This document shows, in pieces, positions 35,644 to 47,100 of a DNA stretch of 64,000 nucleotides; position 1 is the first letter of the stretch; each line of letters begins with the position of its first letter. Source of the DNA: Lepturacanthus savala. Lineage: Eukaryota > Chordata > Actinopteri > Scombriformes > Trichiuridae. Position numbers and translations under genes: made by a program. The notes beneath the pieces are model-generated. The model saw only the letters and a program-made list of their open reading frames with translations. It did not search any database and was not told where the DNA came from. Location of the stretch: the NCBI GenBank assembly GCA_030544235.1, contig CM060465.1, positions 27,040,988 through 27,104,987 on the forward strand, read 5' to 3'.

Positions 35644-37694
35644 GCGCATGCGTGTGTGTAGCTGGTGTTAAGCCTTAATTCACTTCTGCCAACAGAGCAC
35701 TAATGTTCCGTTAAAACCCCCAAACAGCACCCCAAAGCATTCAATCTAGTCTTTAAGTTGTTCAGAAAACAGGTTTTTTTAAACGATTTAATGTTATAAA
35801 AGACTGTCAAATTAGCCTTTTAATGCTAATAGAGCTGAAATAATGATGTTCCACTAGCATCATAGGCTGTATATAAAGATGTAGTGAGGTGTGAAGTCAC
35901 ATTACAAGCTTTATTTATTCATTAATTTATAGCTTTTTTTTTTAGCTAAATTGTGCTGGTGTGAATTAGCAACTGTGAATCACAGCTGTTAACAACAGCC
36001 ACAAAATCTTTAAATCTTATCAAAAGAGCAATAATTTCCAAATTCACCCACCAGCAAACTTATTAGAAGGCCTGAAGTGAGAGATTGAGAACAAAATCAC
36101 TTGCTGAAAAATCGACTGACGAGTTTCTGGAGAGAAGTTGAGGCTCAGCCAGCGGCTAGCAGCTAGTGGCTGTCCGTGGCACTTTTAGGCACATATGTAG
36201 CATAGCAGCCCAGAGAGAACCTATATTACAGGGAAACAAAAGGCAAAAGACAGACTGTAACTGTAATTGTCGTCAGGATTAGTTTGAAGAGAGTTTAAAG
36301 CAAATTCATGACTATGAATAGTACGGACACCGTCATACTATCGTCGGCAACGAGGAAAACAAGGTGTCCTGCAACAGATGCTTTGGCCTTTATTTTAATC
36401 CACTGAAGAACTGTGGCAACTTCTCCGAGACGCGTTTTCACTTGCGTCATCGTCAGTGTGTACACAGCCACCGTCTCAGCTCCAGTTTCCACATTCAGGC
36501 TGAAAGAGTTTGCATAATCATTTGCAAATTTTATTTTTTGCATGAACATCATGTTGTTTTGCCATGACTCCATTACATGACTGACTCAGGCAACATGCAT
36601 GTGTGTAATGGTTAAGACACCTCCTCAGTTCTTAAAGCTGGTGGTCCATAGTCCTACTGAAGCCTTCACACTGGGAGTCAGTTTGTGTCACTGTAATCTA
36701 AGTTTTCGAAGTTTTTTACAGAAATGCGACTAGAGTTGCAAAGGGGCGGAATATTTCCAATAATTTCCAGAAACTTTCCATTGGAAGTTAAGATGCAGAT
36801 TTTTGGAAATATTTAACATTTGGCACCTAACTTACCAGCTAGCTAACTACTATATGAGTACATTTATTTTTAATATTTGCAAGTTAAACATTATTACCGG
36901 GTGGCGCAGGGGTTAGCGCTGTTGCCTCACAGCAAGAAGGTCGCAGGTTCAAGACCTCCTTGGTCCTGGGTCTGGGACCTTTCTGTGTGGAGTTTGCATG
37001 TTCTCCCTGTGTCTGAGTGGGTTTTCACCGGGTACTCCGGCTTCCTCCCACAGTCCAAAAACATGCTGAGGTTAATTGGAGACTCTAAATTGCCCGTAGG
37101 TGTGAGTGAATGGTGTGTGTGCCCCACAATTGGCTGGCGACCATCTGGGGTGTATCCCTGCCTCTCACCGTAACGCACTGGGATAGGCTCCAGCAGACCC
37201 CTGCGACCCTAATGAGCAATAAGCAGGTATAGAGACTGACTGACTGACATTATTACCATTACGGATCAATTATATTTACGCCATAATACTATAAAAACCT
37301 ACTTCACCATGCTGTGCGATAATGACGGAACGTTAGGAGACAGAACTATTTCCAAGGTAAATGTAAAGCCGGATTTCACACTTCAGACACGACTGCTCAA
37401 AAATGTTGAAGTATCCCTTTAAATATGGTTGTTTAGCCAAGGGACAACCTTCAATTTTGTACTTTATGGATGTATTCCCAAGAATTCCCATGGAAAGTTT
37501 CCAACTTTAAAATATCCCAGAATTTTGCAACCCTAATTGTGACTAATGAAAACATCCCTCTTAATGATACAGAATATGCGTTAAAGCTGCAATAACTAGT
37601 TGATTAGTAGAATAACAAAGTTAATCTGCAACTGTTTTGCTGTTTGGGGTGGTGGATTCACACTGGAGCCTCATCTCGCAGGGAACAATCTCCT

Positions 37695-37725
<31 letters not shown>

Positions 37726-38578
37726 GCAATTCAACCCTTTGCAACTGAATCTTGACTTTATGACTCAACCCAGAATGGAGAATGACCCTCACACTGTTAA
37801 AAAAAAGAAGAAATTTGCAGATCTTCCTTTTTACAAAAATGAGGAGACTACTTTCCCACAGGTTCAGTGGCATCTGTTTTACATAAATTAGTCTCATGAG
37901 ACTAAAACTTGATGCTATCAGTCTTTGAAGCTGTTTCTATTTAAAATAACATGGACAAACTCATCATATTGAAGACACATCAGCCCCAAGCAGCTGTTTT
38001 TTTTAGTTTTAACTCTACACTCTGCACAAAAGATTTGTTGTCTTTAATAAAAAAAAAAAAATAGAAAATCATCAGAGCGAGCCGCCTCTCCCTGTGTTAT
38101 CTGTGCTCACATTTACATCCTGACAGCCACGTGGCTCTTGATAACGCGATGATTAAGCCTTTTGCATGATGTCATGATGTGGCAGCAAGAGTCTCTCTAT
38201 CTGGAGGAAGTGCAGACACATTTATTATTATTACTAAGGTACTATTGTCACCCAATCAGTTAATATGTTATAATTTAACTGCTTTGGAGCCACATCAATA
38301 ATAAAAAATAAATAAATCTGAATCTGAGGTGCTGAAAAGTTAATCTTCATGTTATTGATACTCATCACTGATCTTTACTGCAAGGTTTTGTCTTTTCTGA
38401 AGGAAATGATCTAATTACATGTACCACGGGATGTTTCCTGCAGGCTGCAGCTGATTGATGACCTGTCCTACGAAGACGTGAAGAAATGCTACAGAGGATC
38501 GGTAAGTCAGAAACTAGAGAGAAACAATTCAGCAGAAACAATGTGGACCAACCTAAAAATGATGATATATAGCTGCAG

Positions 38579-38612
<34 letters not shown>

Positions 38613-41600
38613 CTCTTTCAAACGTCCCTAGATGCCGACAGGCCAGCAGGAGTCCTTTCAAATCTTTTTTCAAGACTGTAGAAGTTTCCGGCGTCTGTCT
38701 CATCTCCATGGAAACACATTCAGGGGTGTGTGTATGTGTCTGTTTCAGTCGACAGCTCCAACACAGTAATAGGTCTAAGATTAAAAGGCCAATATATTTT
38801 ACAATTCAACAAGACTGCGTCAAAACATAGTGATTAGTTGCACTTCTTCTTAAGGTGATTTTAAGCTTAGATTTACTTGTTTAAATATAATGTAGGCTGC
38901 TCACAATAAGTTTGGGATATTGTGAGATATTAAATATTATTAAATATTATTAAATATTAAACTAATGAAAATGGTTAGTTCTCATTCATTAGTAATATCA
39001 AAGGCAACGTTTACTTATTTCATTGAAATTCAGACCAAATAGGAAAAGCACTCATGCAAATAACAATATCCCTCACTTATTGGGAGTAATGTAAGATAGA
39101 TAGTTCAAGAATTTAATTTTATGGATGTAAAATTTGGCTAAAAATTAATGACATACTGGAGAAAGTTGGATTGTTGCATATTAATAAGAAACCACGTTTT
39201 CTTTTAAGTGAAATTACCTTGAAAAATATAACCCTTAAGATAAGATGAAACCTGCCCAAAACATGTCACATGTACACTTTAAATAAAAGAGAGCATAAAA
39301 AATAACTACTAATGAACATATGCGGGTTACTGAAAAAAAAAAAACTCAAATTTAGGTGACAAATGAACAGCCCCGCAGTGAAAACAGTTTTTAGCCTGGC
39401 TCACAATTACTGCCAATTGTTGCAAAACTCTTCATCAGTCAGTCAGCGACAGACATTGAGGTTCGGAGGGGCTGGTCCTGCTGCTGTTGTCAGAAATATC
39501 AGAGGACCAGATTTACTGCAGATGTTTTTTCAGCCACAGATGTGACACATTTGTCCTCAGACACATGCTCTATTAATCAAAGAACTCAAAGGCTCATCTG
39601 GCTGAAGCCGTTTTAATGTGTCACTTTGATGAATGTTTGCCTTCCGTATCCGCGGGAGAATCAGGCATATAATTATCAGGAACTGCTAAAAGCTAATTTA
39701 GCTTTTTTTTAAAAGTCGGGGGCAGTAACCTCAATTTTGAATCCTATGGGCCTGAGGATAGAAGCCCTTCTTAGCCTCTAAGTGCTGGCCTGGTGTGTCC
39801 GGTACCTTCTGCCTGGCCGCAGCAGGTAAAAAAGGCTGTTATCCAGGTGGTAGGGATCCCTAATGATTCTTTTTTCCCTATTCCTGCAGCATTTAATGCC
39901 CTTTAGACACGTAAGTCAGGCACTGACGTTTATGTCAGGATGCTCTGAATTATTTGAGATGATACCCAGAATTTCTTCAAGCATTTGATGTGAAACCGCC
40001 GACCTCAGCTTTGGGTCCTCGATAACAACGGACCTGAAGAGACACGGTGTCTATATAGGCGGCTGAGGCTTTCTACTCGCGTACGGAAAAATTCAGCCCG
40101 TCTCGAAAAGACAGGACAGCTTAGAGAATCTGCCCAGCCACCCACCCTCTGAATGGAATTAGTTCTTGCCAGGCGCCTCCTGTACTGGCCTGGGCACATC
40201 ATTCGCATGCCTGCCCTTCCACGGCCTCGCCAAGTCCTCTGAGGCCAACTCTGCTCTAGGAACTGTGCTCCTGGTGGAGAGAAGAGACAATATAAGGATT
40301 AAATGAAATTTTAAAAAAAATCCTGAAGTAACGGAACATCTACCCCAACCTCCTTGAACTCCCAATCACCGACAAGGGACCGACAGTCGCCTATTTGCAC
40401 TGGATCACAATTCAGCCTCCTCAGCCACATAAAGGGACCAGTGTCCGACGTTGACTTTCCCTGATCTAGATGGACCAGATCATATTTGGTCCAGCTCATC
40501 TCAACGAGAACTTAACAAACTTTTAAATCAACTATTAAAATACTTTATATTATCAGGCGAGAAAGAATATTCAGTAACAATGATGTCAAATGGAAGAGAA
40601 AATGAATGTCCACAAAACTTCAGTTTGACCCAAATGTTCCGACTTCAGAAGCTTCAGGTGCAGCAGGCGGCGAGCTGCCGTTGGTGTTTTGTGTTGTTTC
40701 AGTCTTTGTTGTTTCAGACAGGAACAGGAAAGCAGGAAGTCAGCGTCTGTCTCGGAGAGACTGAACACAGACACGCAGGTGGATGAAGTGACTCCTGACC
40801 TAAATATCAGCGACCAAAACAATACGGCTGAATATTTCAGAAATAAAGGAGAAGTCGTGTTTGTAGTCAGCATAGGTGGAGGAAGGGAGCGGATACAGAT
40901 TCTTTAAAAGCCCTGAACACAAGTATCACCAGCTTCATGTAGTCAAAGTATCAGTAAAAAATACATTTCATTGTAAATGTGTGGAGGCTTTGACTTTGCT
41001 TTTGCTTTTGATGCAGTACAGTAGAATAATTTGATAGATAAATTTGATCCAATTAGTTTGTTTTTTGCACAACGAGGCCTAAAAGTATTGGTTTTTTTTC
41101 AAACTAATGTACAGTTTTAAACCTTAAACCTTGATTGTTTTCTTTTTCCCTTATAAATTTAGGAGAAAAAAAGACTGGAAAAATATTTTTTTCATTACAA
41201 ATGTATGCATTTGTATACTAAATGAACTGTTGCTCATTTTTTAATTAATTATTGAGGGGATCCTATTAATTTCATTTTGTCCCCCCTTTTTTTTAATTAT
41301 TATTGTGTTTTTTAGTTGATTTATTTCCAAGGCATCATGGTTGTTTGTTATTTGCCTATACTAAATAAAGGTACCACACACACACACACACACACACACA
41401 CTATAGTATAATGATGGTCATGCATCATATGAACCTGCTCAGCCCTCAGTGGCCTAGTACTAAAAATACTATTTCAAAGTATTTCTATTTCTTCTCCAGA
41501 CATTCTGTAAAATATATATAAAATACACTTCTTTAACACATAATTTTGTCTAATATGTTTTCGTTAACAAAGAAAGTTTAATCATTGAGTTAAAAATCCT

Positions 41601-44048
41601 AAAAATGCCATCTGCTCCTTCTTCCTCATTAAAAATACCAGAATCTATGAATTTGCCATTATTTCTTTTGAAATGGTTATTGCTGGACACATGATGTCTT
41701 GCACTTGCAATTAATTGCTCCTTCTGCTTCCACAGACTGTCAGCAAATACAACTCTCAGTACCACAAACTATTCCAGACTGTCCCTAAAGAGGAGATCCT
41801 GATGAAAGGTAAGCGTTATATACGTCGTCAGATATTCCGAGGTGTAGTAAAAGTGAGGGGAACGCGTGTCTCAGGTGTTTTTTCTGTCCTCGTGTGCAGT
41901 GTATTCATGTGCGCTGCTGAGGGACATCCTGCTGCAGGGACGCCTCTACATCTCTAGGAACTGGCTCTGCTTCTACGCAAACCTGTTTGGTAAAGACATC
42001 AAGGTGAAGTAGTTAGTCTCATCCGCTCCTTAATTTGATCTCCTTCAATTTACAAAACAGAAGGATTGAGAATTAAGGAATGTAATTCTGCAGGTCTGTA
42101 TACCAGTGGTGTCCGTACGGCTGGTGAAGAAGCACAGGACAGCCGGCCTGGTACCAAACGGCTTGGCTATCACCATGGATACCGGGCAGAAGGTACGACA
42201 CGGGACTGTTATTACTAGTTGTAGTATTAAATTCTAAGTTTTAAATTTATAGCCGTCTCCACAGGGGCAGATAAATGGAACCTGCTGCGCCGATGTCTGT
42301 GTTTATTTGCATTTTCAGTTTGGCTTTCAGGTGTCGTATGAACAATGGAAGAGGTTTTCCTGGCTGTAATCAGTCCTCCCGCTCATACTGGATATACAAA
42401 TAACCTCTTTAAACACGCTTTCAGTGTATGTGATCATCAAATTCCCTTTTATGGTTTCCTCGGACAGTTTGCCTGTTGAGCTGCAGTGGATATAGTATAG
42501 CAACAATAGGAAGGAGGAGGACTGTGGATTTTTTTGTCCCCCATTAACTTAAACTGTAATTACATTATAAAGGATCTTCAGTATGAAGAAGAGGAAAAAA
42601 CCACAGCAAGAAAAAAACATCTTCTCAGTGTTCATTTGTACTTTTGACTAATGTTTTAAGACAGACAATACATTTTGAATCCATCCTTTGATATTTTAGT
42701 CACTTTTTTGCTCCCTCTCTTTCTCTGCAGTATGTGTTTGTGTCCCTGCTGTCCAGAGACAGCGTCTATGACGTCCTCAGGAGGATCTGCACTCACCTGC
42801 AGGTTTGTGGATCAGCTGAAAAGCTGTTTATTCTTCTTATATTTGCTCAGTATTAACCGTCCGCTTTCATGCAGGCTTTAGGCAAAAGTTCCTTCTGTCC
42901 GAGCATTTCTTTGTTTTTTCTTTCAGGTGAACGGGAAGAGTCTGAGTCTGAAGCAGTACCTGGAGGAGCCCAGCTCTCTGTCGATGGTAACAATTAAACT
43001 AGAGAAATAAAGGTGACTGTTAAAGTCAGTAGTAAAGGTGACTCACACAGAATTGTGGGAGATTCTAAAGCGATCAGAGGCTTTAAAAAGGGCCAGAAAT
43101 GCTGAAAGCAGTCGGTGTCAGATGATTCACCAGTCGGTGAAAAACCGGCTTAGTTGTTGTTGTGGTGCTGTGGTGACCCCGTGTGACCTCACTGTGAACC
43201 CATCATGCTCTGTGAATAAATGTGCAAATTATTCTGTGAGTAATTTCCCTGTGCTGCCTTCAGGCTCCATCTGACCGTGAATATGAGTCAAAGACACGTG
43301 TTAATTAGGAAAGACTAGAATTTAACTGATGTCGCCGTTGCATCTTCCATGTCACTGATTTCTATTTCCATTAAGTTTATAGGTTTTCTACATTACTAAA
43401 TGTTTAATGTTTTAAGTTTTTCCCAGAGAAACTCCTTTTTGCAGAAACAAAAATAACCATTGTTGATTTTGAGTCGTGCTCCTTCATGTAAAAACCTTTA
43501 TTGTAAATTCTGAACTGGATGCATAAACTTTTAAACCAAACTTGGTTTAAAAGTTCATGCAGCTGCAGAGGTCTTTTACTGACTTTTTGTTTCCGTCCCA
43601 TGTCCCCATCTGTCCATCAGGACGAGTTTCCAGAGGTGTTGAAGTGGAGGAGGAAGCCGTCGCTCCCGGCCGTCTCCTCGTCTCTCCCGGACCTGCTGGG
43701 AAACTCCACCCCTGTCCTGGCCACAGACACACCCTTCATCACACACACCCTCGCCGGTGAGCCCACCCACCAGGCGATACACAGTCACAGGAAACCTCCA
43801 GTCAACATTAAAGGACAGGTTTTACCATTTTGCATGTCTGTTTCAAAACAACAGTCAGGAGCCCGAACGAACACCGAAATAGTTTTCTGGGAAACGCTGT
43901 CTGAGGAAACAAGAAGAGAGAACTTGATTATAAATGTGTGAATGTGGCAGATATTCATTTGATAGGACTAACTCAGACTGCTGAAGTCTCATAAGATCAA
44001 CTTTCAAATGCATTTTAGATGCAGAATAAGCTGTGTCTTCTTGTGTGT

Positions 44049-44143
<95 letters not shown>

Positions 44144-47100
44144 CAGCAGTTTGGAGACAGAGAAGATCCTGCTGACAGAACCCGTACCCGAACTGGGTCA
44201 CATGGAGTATCAGCTTCTGAAACTCTTCATCCTGCTGTAAGTCCGAAACTATTTTGAAAAAAAAAAAGAAAAATCTTCAGAAAAATACCACAACATCCAG
44301 GAAAAATTAAAACATTGAAAAAAAAACACTTTAAACATGTAAATTCTCCCCAAAATCCAGATCAATAGATAGCAAGTATGTTTTCACAGTATTCTTCAAA
44401 CTGCTTCTCACACAGTTTTGTATGCAATAATGCTGGAAAATTATACTTTTCTGGTAAATATTCTCAATACAAAAAATACTATTACCAGTTACAATAGTAT
44501 GTTAACAACTGTATAATATAATATTCTAAAAAGAAGCCGCCCCTTAAAGAACATTTGTTTATAATACATAATAATACTTCTGCTACTTGACATAACTGGA
44601 CCTCTGAAGGCAGACTACTACTTGTAATGAAATATAAATGATCTCATGAAGTAGAATTGTTTCTAGTTGGTCTGTGCTGCCACCTGCTGTTAATATTCTA
44701 TGTTAGCAGTACATGCGTACATGAGTACTACATGCACTACTGCAGTACTGCATGAACTATAGTACATCACTGCAGTTCCTTTTGTGCGGTATCATGGAAC
44801 AGGATAATATTAAACCGCAGAAGCGTAGTACTACAGATTTTATACTGATGGTGGTCAAAGCATCAAAGACATTTGGGAACAAAGAGACTTTTAGTCAGTG
44901 TGTAGCATGTAATTTGAACATGTAACGTTGAGTAATTTGCATTAGGGCTGCAACTAACCATCATTTTCATGATTGTTAATCAATTCTTTATTTACTCGAT
45001 TAATTGATCAGTTGTTCGGTTTGTTTTTCAAGCGATTTGTAAATGTTGCTTCAGTATGAAAATGTAACAACATCCAAATATGTTTTAGAAAAATTGCAAA
45101 TACCCCGAAATACATATATTTGTGGATTTATTTTACACATATTTACAGTTTTTACATTAATATAAAATGAAAAAATTATTGTATTTGCACTGAAAATTAA
45201 ATGCATAATTCTTCTGTCTCCATTCATTCATCCCGAAACTAATCTGACTCCATATATTATTATATTATAGACCAAACATCTAATTGATTAATCAAGAAAA
45301 TTAAGCCAAACTTAAATGAGTCAATTACCGATCATCATCCTTAGCTGAATGCACAAAAAAACTGTTATACTTGTAAGCTTTACAAGGTTTTGATTAAATA
45401 TATTTTACTTTATTTAATGGCATATTTACTGTGTAGTTGCATGTTTCTTACTTGCATTCTTGTGTTCTTCTTGTTTATTGAAGGGAAAAACTACATTTTT
45501 GTGGGAATTTTTACTTGTATAAGTGTGAATGGTTTAAATAGGGGTGGTTGTTTTATGTTTTGGTGTAATTTCATTTTTTCTCTACCTGTCTTAGCGTCTT
45601 CCTGTTGGTCCTGTCATCCTGTTATCTGGCCTTCAGAGTTTGTCGCCTGGAGCAGCAGCTCAGCTTCCTGAGCAGCCAGCCAACACTGAGAGAGAGGTAC
45701 ACACACACACACACCCATATCATCGCCCTATTAAAATAATGGCCTATGTCATTTTTTGACAAAAGTGAGTTTTTGGCCTAAATCATCATCAGACTCTTTA
45801 TGCCCTATCGAAAAATACTTAGTCCGATACTTAGTTTTTGCCTCAGTCAATTTTTTTTGCCCAAGTCAGGATGAAATGTTTTGACTTTGCCAAATTTAAC
45901 AAGCTTAATGCATAATGCATAATTCAAGAAAGAAGAATCTATGGTGCAGAAGAAGCTCCAAACATGATTCTCAAATCAGTTTCTACTGGGGAGTGATAAA
46001 GGCTTTTGGCTATAATGTTTTATAGTTATACTTTAATAATAATTTCAATATAAACTGCTATGCGCATCAATAAATTCAATAAATATGTATCCAAATATAA
46101 AGAAAGAAAGGAAGTTCCAGGAGTTTTAGTCTATTAAACATGGAGGACAGTTTAAACCAGGTTTAAAATGACCTAAAGTCACACTAGAATGTTTAAAAAT
46201 TGTCCTGAGTCATTTTATTCTTTAATGTTACATGAGTAACACACAACGTTGTATGTATGTCCACAGTCCACTGTCAAGGCCTTTTTGATTGAAATGATTA
46301 ATGAATGTAATATTCTCTGCATTTGATAAAGTTTTTTTTGTTTTTTCTCAAAAACTTGGAAAGAAAATGACTTTTTTCCATTATTTTAATAAGGTGATGA
46401 TATTCTACTTCTGGTGAGGACCTTTACCTGCAACACCCACAACATCCAGCTTTATTGTGACTTCCTGAGATAATCCGCTGTGATTCTAACAGCTGTTTGT
46501 CTTGGACTTTTCTCTCTTTAACTTCATATCATTGGTCAGTTTTTATTGGCCTCTACTTAATTTAAAATCATTTTTTAATAAGGCATTTCATTTGTTATTG
46601 ATTTTTTTTTCTTCACACAGACAGCAAAGCTATTTTTTCCATTTATAATTAGAAAGTGAGCCTCCACTTTGTCTCCTCCTGCCCTCAGTGATCACATACA
46701 AAACACATTAATGCAGGCGAATTCAACATATATTTCTAGTTCGCATATTGTTCTGTTTCTATTTTCAGACATAGTGTGAAATTTGATTACAGCTCATAAA
46801 TGTCACCTGTTAATCAGCAGTCATTACCAAGCTGCTGCTGCTGCTACAGATAAAATGCTTATTTTATGGTCAGCAAATTGTCTCTTTGCAATTAAATGAT
46901 CTACAGATGTGCATATTTCATTTGCTGTAAAACAAAAAAAAAATGAAAATGTCAGCTGAACGATATTAATAAACATTGCTGAAGAACAGACACGTCTAAA
47001 ACGTTTCCAGATGACGATGAAACATGCAACGCAGCTTGATCCTGTGGATATCGAGTTATTGACACTAACCTAAACTCAAAGGATTAGTGCAAAAACTGAA

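Larger units (their letters stand above)
33571..38443 (+). other. gramd2a intron 2 (4.9 kb)
   Basis: Repeat-rich. It contains fragments of the GGGCTGCAACTAA family in inverse orientation (33640-33715, 34640-34715), a dispersed segment (34170-34570), TG microsatellites (34940-34963, 35553-35640), the SINE at 36899-37246 and an A run (37699-37725). The GC-balanced segment 36290-36580 is unexplained. No exon is seen. Confidence 0.65.

Noticed and set aside
35439..35678. Val-Cys repeat ORFs over TG microsatellites (also 44019-44257)
   Set aside because: Translations of dinucleotide repeats; the 44 kb one overlaps a real exon but in the wrong frame upstream of the acceptor.
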